From Streptomyces sp. AC550_RSS872 (lineage in GTDB: Bacteria > Actinomycetota > Actinomycetes > Streptomycetales > Streptomycetaceae): a stretch of 64,000 nucleotides of DNA. The stretch covers positions 186,001 through 250,000 of the forward strand of contig NZ_JAGMUL010000015.1 of NCBI RefSeq assembly GCF_019049285.1. The letters run 5' to 3'. The notes below the pieces were generated by a model, which did not search any database, was not told where the DNA came from, and worked only from the letters and a program-made list of their open reading frames with translations. Shown in pieces: positions 22,483 to 31,435 of the stretch. Positions within the stretch are counted from its first letter, which is position 1; every line of letters begins with the position of its first letter. The position numbers were made by a program, and so were the translations under genes.

Positions 22483-24171
22483 ATGACGAGTAGCAGCGTG
22501 TCGCGTGCCCACGTCCTCGACGGCACCCCTCCAGCCACGGCAGCCGACAACTGGCGGGATCGTCTACGCCTGTTCGGGTACACCGCAGGCCCCCGCACCG
22601 ACACCCGCGAACGTCTCGTCCCGCCCTTCCCCGAGCATGCGCGGGCGCCTCGGGCCGCACAGGCGATGAGTTGGCTGGGGCCCGTACTCGTCGCCGTCCT
22701 GGCCGGGGCGCTTCGCTTCTGGCACCTCGGAAGCCCCCGGAGCCTCGTCTTCGACGAGACCTACTACGCCAAGGACGCCTGGTCCCTGCTGAAGCTGGGC
22801 TACGAGGGCACCTGGCCGGACCGTAAGGTCGCCGACCCGCAGATACTCGCGGATCCTCAGGTGATCCCGCTCTCCGACACCGGGGCCTTCGTCGCGCATC
22901 CGCCGATGGGGAAGTGGGTGATGGCGCTCGGCGAGTGGGGGTTCGGCCTCACCCCGTTCGGCTGGCGCTTCATGACGGCCGTCCTCGGCACGCTGTCCGT
23001 GCTGATGCTGTGCCGGACAGGCCGCCGCCTGTTCCGCTCGACGGCGCTGGGCTGCCTGGCCGGCGCGCTGATGGCGGTGGACGGACTGCACTACGTGATG
23101 AGCCGTACGGCGCTGCTCGACCTCGTCGTCATGTTCTTCGTGCTGGCGGCGTTCGGATCCCTGCTCATCGACCGCGACCACGCACGGGCCCGGCTCGCGG
23201 CAGCCCTGCCGGTCGGCGAGGACGACCGCGCCCGCCCCGACGCGCTCACCGGCGACCGGGTCGGGACGGGCATACGCCCGTGGCGCCTCGCCGCCGGTCT
23301 CTTCCTGGGACTCGCGGCCGCCACCAAATGGAACGGCCTGTACTTTCTCGCCTTCTTCATGGTCCTGACCCTGCTGTGGGACGTCGGTGCCCGTCGCGTG
23401 GCGGGGGCGCGGCGCCCCTACCTCGCCGTTCTGCGCAAGGACCTCGGCTGGTCGGTGCTGTCCGTCGTGCCGGTCGCCGTGGTGACGTATCTGCTGACGT
23501 GGACCGGCTGGTTCCTGTCCGACAACGGCTACGCACGCCACTGGGCGGACGGCCGCGGCGGCACCTGGTCGTGGATCCCGGCGTCGCTGCGCAGCCTGTG
23601 GCACTACGAGTACGGGGTCTACCAGTTCAATGTCGGGCTGCACTCCTTCCACAAGTACGAGTCCAACCCCTGGAGTTGGCTGGTCCTCGGCCGCCCCGTG
23701 CTGTTCGACTACGAGTCGGTGCCGGCCGGGCGGGACGGCTGCGGCACGACCGCCGACTGCTCGCAGGCGATACTCGCGCTGGGCACACCGCTGCTGTGGT
23801 GGTCGGCGTGCGGGGCGCTGCTGTATCTGCTCTACCGCTGGGCACTGCGCCGCGACTGGCGGGCCGGCGCCGTCCTGTGCGCGGTGGGCGCCGGCTATCT
23901 GCCCTGGTTCCTGTACCAGGACCGTACGGTCTTCTCCTTCTACGCGGTCGTCTTCGTGCCGTACCTGTGCCTGGCCGTGGCGATGGTGCTCGGCGCGCTG
24001 CTGGGGCCACGGGGGGCGAGCGAGAAACGCCGAGTGTGGGGTGCGGTGCCGGCGGGCGCGCTGGCGCTGCTGATCGCCTGGAACTTCATCCACTTCTTCC
24101 CGGTCTACACCGGCCAGACGATCCCGTACGCCGACTGGCACGCCCGGATGTGGTTCGACACCTGGATATGA
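22483..24171 (+). CDS. pmt: Dolichyl-phosphate-mannose-protein mannosyltransferase (PMT)
   Basis: 562 residues, GT39 family. After a cytosolic N-terminus of about 60 residues come roughly 11 membrane helices. The catalytic acidic loop is SLVFDETYYAKDAWSL, followed by AFVAHPPMGKWVMALGEWGF; a PMT_4TM-like C-terminal region has YLPWFLYQDRTVFSFYAVVF. It transfers mannose from polyprenyl phosphate mannose to secreted proteins, as in Streptomyces O-mannosylation. In many streptomycetes pmt sits beside rsmI, which is not seen here. A small hairpin (GAGCCG/CGGCTC, 24170-24193) separates it from the convergent amaB. Confidence 0.94.
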   Translation: MTSSSVSRAHVLDGTPPATAADNWRDRLRLFGYTAGPRTDTRERLVPPFPEHARAPRAAQAMSWLGPVLVAVLAGALRFWHLGSPRSLVFDETYYAKDAWSLLKLGYEGTWPDRKVADPQILADPQVIPLSDTGAFVAHPPMGKWVMALGEWGFGLTPFGWRFMTAVLGTLSVLMLCRTGRRLFRSTALGCLAGALMAVDGLHYVMSRTALLDLVVMFFVLAAFGSLLIDRDHARARLAAALPVGEDDRARPDALTGDRVGTGIRPWRLAAGLFLGLAAATKWNGLYFLAFFMVLTLLWDVGARRVAGARRPYLAVLRKDLGWSVLSVVPVAVVTYLLTWTGWFLSDNGYARHWADGRGGTWSWIPASLRSLWHYEYGVYQFNVGLHSFHKYESNPWSWLVLGRPVLFDYESVPAGRDGCGTTADCSQAILALGTPLLWWSACGALLYLLYRWALRRDWRAGAVLCAVGAGYLPWFLYQDRTVFSFYAVVFVPYLCLAVAMVLGALLGPRGASEKRRVWGAVPAGALALLIAWNFIHFFPVYTGQTIPYADWHARMWFDTWI

Positions 24172-24195
24172 GCCGGAGTGCGTCCGCCGGCTCGA

Positions 24196-25725
24196 TCAGA
24201 GGAAGCTGACCCCCTGGGCGAGGGCGAGTTCGCCGGAGTAGTTGATGGTGTTGGTGGCCGAGCGCATATATGCCTTCCAGGCATCGGAGCCGGACTCGCG
24301 GCCGCCGCCGGTGTCCTTCTCACCGCCGAACGCGCCGCCGATCTCGGCTCCCGAGGTGCCGATGTTGACGTTGGCGATGCCGCAGTCGGAGCCGGCCGCG
24401 GAGAGGAAGATCTCGGCTTCCTGCTGGTCGCGGGTGAAGATGCTGGAGGACAGGCCCTGGGGGACGTCGTTGTGCAGGGCGATGGCCTCGTCGAGGGTGT
24501 CGTAGGTGAGGACGTACAGAATGGGCGCGAAGGTCTCCTCCCGTACGACGTCGGACTGTTCCTCGACGCGGACCAGGACCGGCTCGACGTAGGCGGCCGA
24601 GGGCGCGGCCTCGGCGAGCCGCCGGTTGCCGCCGGCCAGTACCTTGCCGCCCTCGGCCTGGACGCGGGCGACGGCGGCCCGCATGGCGTCGAGGGCCTTG
24701 GCGGAGATCAGCGGGCCGACCAGGGTCGTCTCGTCGAACGGGCTGCCGATCGGGAGCCTGCCGTAGGCGGCGGTCAGCCGCTCGACGAGCGTGTCGGCGA
24801 TGTCGCGGTGGACGATGAGCCGGCGCAGGGTGGTGCAGCGCTGGCCCGCCGTGCCGGCCGCGGCGAAGACGATGCCCTGGACGGCGAGGTCCAGATCGGC
24901 GGACGGAGCGACGATCGCGGCGTTGTTGCCGCCGAGTTCGAGCAGGCTGCGGCCGAAGCGCGCGGCGACCCGGGGGCCGACCTCGCGGCCCATGCGGGTC
25001 GAACCGGTGGCGCTGACCAGGGCGACGCGGGGATCGTCGACCAGCTTCTCGCCCACCGAGCGGTCGCCGAGCAGCAGGCGGTGCACGTCGCGCGGCGCTC
25101 CGACCTCGTCGGCGGCCCGGGCCAGCAGATGGTCGCAGGCCAGGGAGATCAGCGGGGTGAGCTCGGAGGGCTTCCAGATCACGGTGTCGCCGCAGACGAG
25201 GGCGACGGCCGTGTTCCACGACCACACGGCGGCGGGGAAGTTGAACGCCGAGATCACGCCGACCACACCGAGGGGATGCCAGGTCTCGGCGAGACGGTGG
25301 CCGGGGCGTTCGGAGGCGATCGTACGGCCGTACAGCTGCCGGGACAGACCGACCGCGAACTCGCAGATGTCGATCATCTCCTGGATCTCGCCCAGCGCCT
25401 CGGAGCGGATCTTGCCCGCCTCGATGGTGACGAGGTCCGCCAGGTCGCTCTTGTGCTCACGCAGCAACTCGCCGAGTCGGCGCACGAGTTCACCGCGGCG
25501 CGGGGCGGGCGTGGTGCGCCAGGTCAGGAAGGCCGCACGACCGGCCGTGATCGCCTCGTCGGTGTCCGCCCCGGTGGCGGCCGGCAGCGCGAAGAGGCCC
25601 TCGCCGGTCAGGGGCGTGCGGGCCTGGAAGTCGCCGCCCTCGGGAACAACGGCTCCGATGCGGTCCAGGGCCGTCCGGGCGCGGGCGCGCAGCTCGTCGG
25701 TCGTGGGCAGAACGGTGCGGGTCAT
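24196..25725 (-). CDS. amaB: Aminoadipate-semialdehyde dehydrogenase (ALDH7 type)
   Basis: 509 residues. ALDH motifs: VISAFNFPAAVWSWN, VIWKPSELTPL, LLELGGNNAAIV, the catalytic cysteine in AAGTAGQRCTTLRR, and EETFAPILYVL. The GQRCTT and NVNIGTSGAEIGGAFGG blocks mark the ALDH7 / alpha-aminoadipic semialdehyde group. It would oxidise aminoadipate semialdehyde to 2-aminoadipate. AAGGAG precedes the ATG; the hglS stop is 16 bp upstream, so hglS-amaB are co-transcribed. The neighbours support lysine/pipecolate catabolism. Confidence 0.9.
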   Translation of the reverse strand: MTRTVLPTTDELRARARTALDRIGAVVPEGGDFQARTPLTGEGLFALPAATGADTDEAITAGRAAFLTWRTTPAPRRGELVRRLGELLREHKSDLADLVTIEAGKIRSEALGEIQEMIDICEFAVGLSRQLYGRTIASERPGHRLAETWHPLGVVGVISAFNFPAAVWSWNTAVALVCGDTVIWKPSELTPLISLACDHLLARAADEVGAPRDVHRLLLGDRSVGEKLVDDPRVALVSATGSTRMGREVGPRVAARFGRSLLELGGNNAAIVAPSADLDLAVQGIVFAAAGTAGQRCTTLRRLIVHRDIADTLVERLTAAYGRLPIGSPFDETTLVGPLISAKALDAMRAAVARVQAEGGKVLAGGNRRLAEAAPSAAYVEPVLVRVEEQSDVVREETFAPILYVLTYDTLDEAIALHNDVPQGLSSSIFTRDQQEAEIFLSAAGSDCGIANVNIGTSGAEIGGAFGGEKDTGGGRESGSDAWKAYMRSATNTINYSGELALAQGVSFL

Positions 25726-25741
25726 GACGCTCCTTGTCAGA

Positions 25742-27148
25742 TCAGGGGGTGTGGGCGGTGAGGGGGGCGAGGCCGAGCCGCTCGCTCACCTGCGCGAGGG
25801 AGGCGTTGCGCTGCTCCGCGTAGAGCGCGAACGGATCCAGCACCTCGCGTCCGATGGCGCCGGACAGCCAGGCCGCGTCGTAGGCGGTGCCTTCCCGGTC
25901 GTTGTCGCGGATGCCCTCGCCGCCGAGGTTGGACTGGAAGATTCCGGCGGCGGAGCGGGGCAGGAAGTCCTCGTAGACGATGGGCTCGGCCTGTACCCAG
26001 CCCTGCCGGACCAGTTCGCCGAGGGTGGCGGGCGGCCCGCTCCCGTCACGGGTCCGGTCGTCCACGAGCCGGTAGGTGAAGTACGCCAGTCCCCGCGCGG
26101 CGAGTTCCTCCTCGCTGCCCGGCATGTGCTGCTCCCACACCGCGCGCGCGATGTCCCCGCGGGACTCGGCGGGGCTGCGGGCCGCCCGCTCGTCGACACG
26201 GCCCAGAAGCCGGTCGTAGAGCGCGCGGCCCTGGCGGGTGAGGGCGATGCCGCGGGCCTCGACCTCACCGAAGCGCACCCGCAGGGCGCCGCTCTCGACG
26301 CTGCCGTCCGCGAGACGCATCGCGCGCGGCTCGGCCAGCGCCCGGAAGGAGGTCTGCCGCAGCAGGACGTCGGGGCCCTTCCAGGCCGGCGGGCCCTGGA
26401 TGGTGTCGATCATCTCGATGCCGCGCTCCGTCATACGGCGGTACAGCTCGTCGATGTCCAGGACGCGCGGGGTGAGGTGGTTGATGTGAGTGCTGCGGAC
26501 GCCGCCGATGTCCGCGGCGACGGCGGAGATCCGCTCCAGGGTCCCGTACCACGCCCTGTCGACCGGCTCGCTCGACAACTCGAAGGCTCCGACGGCCAGT
26601 TGGAGGAACCGCTCGGCGTCGCCCTCGGGCAGCCCCCGGTCGGCCTCGGCGCGGTCGGCCAGGGTCAGCAGTTCGGGCGGGAACAACTCGCGGGCGGCGA
26701 GGAAGGCCTCCAGGCGGGCGCGCAGCTCGGCGTCGAAGAAGCGGGGGTCGGCCGGTGTGAGCAGGGAGGTGAACACCCGGAAGGGGTTGCGGGCCAGTTC
26801 CTCGCCGTCGACCGGGCGGAAGGCGGTGGAGACGACGGGCACCGCGCTGGCGGCGGCCTCCCGCAGATCGTAGAAGCCGACCGGACGCATGCCGAGGGCG
26901 CCGAAGACACGGGCGACCTGCCGGAGTTCGCCGGGTGTCCCGACGCGGATGGCCCCGTGCCGTTCGGCCGTCACCCGGCCGATGGAGCCCAGGCGCTCGG
27001 CGTCGGCGCCCTGCTCACCGAGGACGTCCTCGTTGACCTCGCGCGAAACGTCCACGAGCGTGCTGTAGGCGGGCACCTCCTGCCCGTACATCCGCGACAG
27101 CCGCGCTGCGAACGCGGCCCGCAGCTGCCACTGACTGATCGTTGCCAT
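25742..27148 (-). CDS. hglS: 2-oxoadipate dioxygenase/decarboxylase (HglS, DUF1338/YdcJ)
   Basis: 468 residues of the DUF1338 family. The Fe(II) site is recognisable: AERHGAIRVGTPGEL (His and, four residues on, Arg, as known for Pseudomonas HglS), THINHLTPRVLDID (second His) and the acid in PIVYEDFLPRSAAGIF or an earlier Glu. HglS turns 2-oxoadipate into D-2-hydroxyglutarate, the last special step of D-lysine/pipecolate breakdown. Located between amaA and amaB in one operon, which agrees. Gap to amaA 21 bp. Confidence 0.9.
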   Translation of the reverse strand: MATISQWQLRAAFAARLSRMYGQEVPAYSTLVDVSREVNEDVLGEQGADAERLGSIGRVTAERHGAIRVGTPGELRQVARVFGALGMRPVGFYDLREAAASAVPVVSTAFRPVDGEELARNPFRVFTSLLTPADPRFFDAELRARLEAFLAARELFPPELLTLADRAEADRGLPEGDAERFLQLAVGAFELSSEPVDRAWYGTLERISAVAADIGGVRSTHINHLTPRVLDIDELYRRMTERGIEMIDTIQGPPAWKGPDVLLRQTSFRALAEPRAMRLADGSVESGALRVRFGEVEARGIALTRQGRALYDRLLGRVDERAARSPAESRGDIARAVWEQHMPGSEEELAARGLAYFTYRLVDDRTRDGSGPPATLGELVRQGWVQAEPIVYEDFLPRSAAGIFQSNLGGEGIRDNDREGTAYDAAWLSGAIGREVLDPFALYAEQRNASLAQVSERLGLAPLTAHTP

Positions 27149-27169
27149 GCGTCGGCCTTTCTACGGGGG

Positions 27170-28342
27170 TCACACCACGTGGGCTTCGGGGCGGATCCCG
27201 GCGCCGTGGTGGAACCGGTCGGCGCTGAGCGGGGAGATGTCGGTGAACGGCTCACGGCCGAGGCAGAGGTCGCGTACGACCTCGCCGACCGCGGGCGCCT
27301 GGAGGAAGCCGTGGCCGGAGAACCCGGTCGCGTAAAGGAAGTTGGGCAGCCGGGCCGAGCGGCCGATCAGAGCGTTGTGGTCCGGCGTGACCTCGTACAG
27401 GCCCGCCCAGCCGCCGACCGTCCGCAGGCCGGCCAGCGCCGGGGCGCGGCGGCGGGCCGCGGCGCGGAACAGCTCCAGCCACTGCGGGGTCCACGTGGTG
27501 TCGAAGCCGTCCTCCTGCCCGGGGTCGGCCAGCCCGAACAGCAGCCCGTCGTCGCTGTTGTGGAAGTAGGCGCTCGAGGAGAAGTCGATGGTGAACGGGA
27601 TGCGCGGTGCGGGCGGCGCGAGCGGTTCGGTGAACGCCAGTTGCCGTCGCACGGGCCGGACGGGGAGGTCGACCCCGGCCATGGCGCCGATCTGCGCCGA
27701 CCATGCGCCCGCCGTGCAGATCACGGTGCCGCAGACGATGGGTCCGTGGCTGGTGTGCACGCGGGTGACGCGTTCCCCGGCGGTGTCGAGGCCGGTGACG
27801 GCGGTGTGGGTGGCGAGGGTGACGCCGGAGCGTGCGGCCGCCCGGGCGTATCCCTGGACGACCAGGCCGGGGCGGGCGTGTCCGTCGGTGGGGGAGTGGA
27901 CGGCGGCCACCAGGCCGTCGGTGCTGATGTAGGGACACAGGCGCAGCGCCTCGTCGGCACCGATCATGCGGCTCGGCACGCCCAGGCTGTTCTGGAGGGC
28001 GACGGCGGCCTCGAAGGTGCTCGCCTGCTCTTCGTCGTCCAGCAGAAAGAGGTAGCCGACGGTGTCGAGCCCGATGTCGGCGCCCGGCCGGTGCGGGAAG
28101 TCCCCGTAGGCCCGCAGGCTGCGGCTGCCCAACTCGATGTTGAGCGGGTCGGAGAACTGGGCGCGCACGCCCCCGATCGGCTTGCCCGAACTGCCGCGGC
28201 CGAGGTCACCGCGCTCGACGACGACGATGTTGCGCACCCCCGCCTCGGTCAGGTGGAACGCGATGCTCGCACCCATCACGCCGCCACCGATGACCACGAC
28301 ATCGGCGGAGGACGGCACGGCACGGTGGACGGAGGAGGACAA
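27170..28342 (-). CDS. amaA: FAD-dependent oxidoreductase (DAO family), likely L-pipecolate oxidase
   Basis: About 390 residues. FAD Rossmann motif DVVVIGGGVMGASIAFHL near the N-terminus, GKPIGGVRAQFSDP, and C-terminal GWAGLYEVTPDHNALIG and FLYATGFSGHGFLQAPAVGE, the glycine-oxidase/sarcosine-oxidase-type fold. By context with hglS and amaB it fits AmaA (pipecolate to piperideine-6-carboxylate), though sarcosine or proline-like substrates cannot be excluded. TTG 28342 is preferred because AGGGAG lies 7 bp upstream; ATG 28360 has no ribosome site. Confidence 0.82.
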   Translation of the reverse strand: MSSSVHRAVPSSADVVVIGGGVMGASIAFHLTEAGVRNIVVVERGDLGRGSSGKPIGGVRAQFSDPLNIELGSRSLRAYGDFPHRPGADIGLDTVGYLFLLDDEEQASTFEAAVALQNSLGVPSRMIGADEALRLCPYISTDGLVAAVHSPTDGHARPGLVVQGYARAAARSGVTLATHTAVTGLDTAGERVTRVHTSHGPIVCGTVICTAGAWSAQIGAMAGVDLPVRPVRRQLAFTEPLAPPAPRIPFTIDFSSSAYFHNSDDGLLFGLADPGQEDGFDTTWTPQWLELFRAAARRRAPALAGLRTVGGWAGLYEVTPDHNALIGRSARLPNFLYATGFSGHGFLQAPAVGEVVRDLCLGREPFTDISPLSADRFHHGAGIRPEAHVV

Positions 28343-28381
28343 CGGGCCACTCCCTTGCATGCTGTGAGTACAGAGGTACAC

Positions 28382-28476
28382 AGGGATGCCGATCAGCTAT
28401 CTGTGCGTCATCGTGCAGCAACCCAAACCTTGACGTCCATCAACAGTTACTGCGAGAGACCTTTTAGAGTTCCTAC
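28382..28476. promoter_or_regulatory. Divergent promoter region amaA/lysR
   Basis: A 95-bp gap with relatively low G+C, containing the promoters of the amaA-hglS-amaB operon and the LysR gene. CACAG (28379-28383) and CTGTG (28401-28405) form a short inverted repeat that could be part of a LysR site. Weak evidence. Confidence 0.35.
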
Positions 28477-29385
28477 ATGGACTGGACGAGTGCGCAGCTG
28501 CGCGCCCTGGTGGAACTGACCCGGCGCGGCACCCTCACCGCTGTCGCGGAGGCCCTCGGATACACCCCCGGCGGTGTCTCCCAGCAGATCGCGGCGCTGG
28601 AGAAGGCCACCGGCATGCAGCTGCTGCGCAAGGTCGGGCGCCGGGTCGAACTCACCGACGCCGGGGCGACCCTGGCCCTGCACGCCGAGCGCATCCTCAC
28701 CACGCAGGCCGAGGCCGTCGAAGCGCTGGAACGCACCCGCAACGAGATCTCCGGGACGCTGCGGATCGGGCTCTTCGCGACCGCCGCCGCCGAGATCCTG
28801 CCTCCGGCCTTGCGGCGGATCCGCGACCTGCACCCGGGCGTCACCGTGCGCAGCCGGGACATGGACGTGGACGAGGTGTACGAAGCGGTCGCCGGCGGCG
28901 GCGTCGACCTGGCGCTCGGCCTCGACTACCCGGACGTACCCATCCCGCGAGATCCGTCGCTGCGGGTGCGGGAACTGTTCCGGGAGCGCTTCTCGCTCGC
29001 GGTGCCCGCGGGAGCGATGCCGGGCCGACGGCGTATCTCCCTCGCCGACGCCGGGGAACAGGGCTGGATCCTGCCGTCCGTCGGCAGCTACTACGGCCGT
29101 GCCGTGCTCACTGCCTGCCGCCGAGCCGGATTCGAACCACAGGTCCTCCACGAGGTGACCGACACGGCCGCCACCCTCGCCCTGGTCGAGTCCGGCGTGG
29201 GCGTCAGCGTCGTGACGGACCTGATGCTGCGGCTGCGCCCGTCCCGCCTCGATGTGCTGGAGCTGGAGGAGACGATGGAACGTCACATCGTGGTCGTGGT
29301 CCGCTCCTTCGCCGAGGGCCGGCCGACGGTGACCGCCCTGGTCGACGTCCTGCGAGCCCCCTCGGACGGTTCCTCCTGCACATGA
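28477..29385 (+). CDS. LysR family transcriptional regulator
   Basis: 302 residues. The winged HTH is at residues 3-62 (QLRALVELTRRGTLTAVAEA then GYTPGGVSQQIAALEK) and a periplasmic-binding-type effector domain follows (GTLRIGLFATAAAEILP; VESGVGVSVVTDLML). It is divergent from the lysine/pipecolate operon and is its probable regulator, perhaps sensing lysine or an intermediate. Related to ArgP/LysG-like proteins only in outline. Confidence 0.92.
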   Translation: MDWTSAQLRALVELTRRGTLTAVAEALGYTPGGVSQQIAALEKATGMQLLRKVGRRVELTDAGATLALHAERILTTQAEAVEALERTRNEISGTLRIGLFATAAAEILPPALRRIRDLHPGVTVRSRDMDVDEVYEAVAGGGVDLALGLDYPDVPIPRDPSLRVRELFRERFSLAVPAGAMPGRRRISLADAGEQGWILPSVGSYYGRAVLTACRRAGFEPQVLHEVTDTAATLALVESGVGVSVVTDLMLRLRPSRLDVLELEETMERHIVVVVRSFAEGRPTVTALVDVLRAPSDGSSCT

Positions 29386-29654
29386 CGGAAGGCCCTCACG
29401 GCTGGTGATCCAGCGGGTCGCCGGCCCGCCGAGCCGCCCGCTCAGGCCGCTGTCCCAGGCCCTGAGCAGGGACGAGGTCCTCGCGCTAGAGGTGATGGCG
29501 GGTCAGGGCGTCCGGCTCTCTCTCCTCCAGCTGGATCGACACCGCCGGGTGCACGAGCCGGACACTGGTGGTCGGGAAGCTGCCCGGCCGCAGCCGGCCC
29601 GTGGCGCCGGTGGCGAGTGGCGCACCTCGGGGGAGCGGGCTTCGTCGGTCACTG
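29386..29654. other. Intergenic, possible gene remnant
   Basis: 269 bp between convergent lysR and tatA. On the minus strand a stretch reads GAPLATGATGRLRPGSFPTT followed by SVRLVHPAVSIQLEE and a stop, protein-like but without a start. I do not recognise it; likely a decayed C-terminus. Confidence 0.25.
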
Positions 29655-29879
29655 TCAGTGCTGCTGTGTGCCCTGGGGCTTCGGGTCGTCCGGGTGGACC
29701 GTCTCCCCCTGGATCACCCGGGGCACCCCCGGATCGTCCCCGTCCTTCATCGCCCGGGCCTCGGCCTTGAGGATGCGTGCCGACTTGCCCGCCGAGCGCG
29801 TCAGTTCGGGCAGCTTCTTCGCGCAGAGGACGGCTATGACGACGAGGAGGATGATCGCGAGTTCGCTCAGTCCGAACAT
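29655..29879 (-). CDS. tatA: Twin-arginine translocase TatA/TatE family subunit
   Basis: 74 residues with one N-terminal membrane helix (MFGLSELAIILLVVIAVLCA), the FG/LP hinge (KKLPELTRSAGKSARI) and an amphipathic helix, then an acidic-polar tail. TatA forms the pore-like assembly for folded-protein export with TatC, which is not nearby, so this is probably an extra copy. A 20-bp palindrome lies 102 bp upstream, in the region shared with the divergent blaI gene. Confidence 0.88.
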   Translation of the reverse strand: MFGLSELAIILLVVIAVLCAKKLPELTRSAGKSARILKAEARAMKDGDDPGVPRVIQGETVHPDDPKPQGTQQH

Positions 29880-29980
29880 GAGGGTCCTGTCCTTCTGGAG
29901 GGCCGGGGGGAGCGGCGGGTCGGTGCAGGTGGAGCGGTATCCCGCAGCATGCCATGGGCGCGCCTCCCCGGCACCCCTGA

Positions 29981-30000
29981 AATCTACAGCACTGTAGATT
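29981..30000. promoter_or_regulatory. BlaI-type operator between tatA and blaI
   Basis: AATCTACAG-CA-CTGTAGATT, a perfect 9-bp inverted repeat with a 2-bp centre, carrying the TACA..TGTA core of BlaI/MecI operators. It sits between divergent tatA and blaI. A near copy occurs upstream of terB (33790-33811). Confidence 0.8.
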
Positions 30001-30106
30001 GAGTGGCGGGCGGCCTCCGCTTCTCCTGTGCTGCCTCTGCTTTCCTTACGATGTACCGCTCGACGCGTCGCACATGACGCACAGGTCAGCGGAAGGGAGA
30101 CAGGGC

Positions 30107-30496
30107 ATGACGGATCACCGGCAGCGTTCCGGGCGCCGGGGACAGGGCGAGCTGGAGGCGCTGGTCCTGTCGGCGCTGCAAGAGGCGGACGGCCCGGCGA
30201 CGGCCGGCTGGGTGCAGGAGCGGCTCGGCGGGGACCTCGCCTATACGACGGTGATCACGATCCTGACCCGGCTGCTGGGCAAGGGCGCGGTGACCCGGGA
30301 GCGCACCGGCCGGTCCTTCGCCTGGACGCCGGCCTCGGACCAGGCGGGCCTGGCGGCGCACAGGATGCGCAAGGTGCTGGACGGCGAGAGCGACCGGGAG
30401 GCCGTCCTGGCCAGCTTTGTCACCGGCCTCGGGCCGGACGACGAGCGGCTGCTGCGGGAGCTGCTGGGTGAGTCCGGGAGCGAAGGGGAATCCTGA
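30107..30496 (+). CDS. BlaI/MecI/CopY family repressor
   Basis: 129 residues. Winged helix: GQGELEALVLSALQEADGPA, then VQERLGGDLAYTTVITILTR and KGAVTRERTGRSFAWTP. The C-terminal dimer part has FVTGLGPDDERLL. GGAAGGGAG precedes ATG 30107. The M56 peptidase gene begins 6 bp after its stop, the usual BlaI-BlaR1 pairing, and a palindromic operator lies 107 bp upstream. It probably represses its own operon, tatA and perhaps terB. Confidence 0.92.
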   Translation: MTDHRQRSGRRGQGELEALVLSALQEADGPATAGWVQERLGGDLAYTTVITILTRLLGKGAVTRERTGRSFAWTPASDQAGLAAHRMRKVLDGESDREAVLASFVTGLGPDDERLLRELLGESGSEGES

Positions 30497-30502
30497 CACC
30501 TC

Positions 30503-31435
30503 ATGGGGGTCTTCGTCTTTCTGCCGCTCGTCCTGCCGTTGACTGCGTGGCCGATCGCGCGCCTTGCCGAGCAGCATCTGCATCCCCGCACCGCGACCCG
30601 GCTGCTCACCGCGGTGGCCACGGTGATGGCGCTGTGCAGCACGGTGTGCCTGGGCCTGGTGATGGTCGTGGGCACCGCCCAACTGCCGGGGAACCCGCTG
30701 CCCGACGGCTGGTCCGACCCCGAGGTGCGGGCCGCCGTGCCGTTCGACGAGGTTGCCGGCAAGGCGGCGATTCCGGCTCTGTGCGCGGTGGTCGCGGCCT
30801 GCGGGCGGACCCTGTGGCGGCACGGCCGGGTGCGCCGCCAGGCCCACCGGGCGCTGGCCGGGCTGCCGGCGACGGGGGTCGCCGTACTCCCCGACCAGGC
30901 GCCGTACGCGTACGCGCTGCCGGGCGGACGCCGGGACCGCGTGGTCGTGACCACGGCCCTGCTGGACCGCCTCGGACCCGCCGAACGCCGGGCGCTCTTC
31001 GCTCACGAGCGCGCCCATCTGGCCGCGCGGCACCACCGCTTCCTGCTCGCCGTCCAACTGGCCGCGCGGGCCAACCCGTTCCTGCGCCCGCTGCGCACGG
31101 CCGTGTCGTACACCACCGAGCGATGGGCCGACGAAGAGGCCGCCCGAGCCGTCGGCAGCCGAAGGGCCGTGGCGTGCGCGATCGGCAAGGCCGCGCTGGT
31201 GTCGCGGGGTACTCCGGTCGCGACGCTCGCGGGTTTTGCCGCGCCCGGGCCGGTCCCGCGCCGCGTGGCCGCGCTGCTCGGCCCCGCTCCGTTGGCGCGA
31301 CGCTGGCCGTCGCTGTTCACCTCGGTGGGGCTGGCGGCATGGGGCGCGGCCGCGGGGACGGCCGTCTCGGCGATGTCGTCGGCGAACTCGGCGGTGACGA
31401 TGGTCCTGATCCTGCGGGCGGCGACGCCTCTCTGA
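30503..31435 (+). CDS. M56 family (BlaR1-like) membrane metallopeptidase
   Basis: 310 residues. Membrane helices at residues 3-20, about 35-60 and 88-105, then a cytosolic zinc protease domain with HExxH in ALFAHERAHLAARHH and the third ligand in ERWADEEAAR, and further helices at the C-terminus. There is no penicillin-sensor domain, so it is a short M56 protein, not a full BlaR1. It may cleave the BlaI partner in response to an envelope signal. The last codons lie inside a 141-bp direct-repeat unit that continues downstream. Confidence 0.88.
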   Translation: MGVFVFLPLVLPLTAWPIARLAEQHLHPRTATRLLTAVATVMALCSTVCLGLVMVVGTAQLPGNPLPDGWSDPEVRAAVPFDEVAGKAAIPALCAVVAACGRTLWRHGRVRRQAHRALAGLPATGVAVLPDQAPYAYALPGGRRDRVVVTTALLDRLGPAERRALFAHERAHLAARHHRFLLAVQLAARANPFLRPLRTAVSYTTERWADEEAARAVGSRRAVACAIGKAALVSRGTPVATLAGFAAPGPVPRRVAALLGPAPLARRWPSLFTSVGLAAWGAAAGTAVSAMSSANSAVTMVLILRAATPL

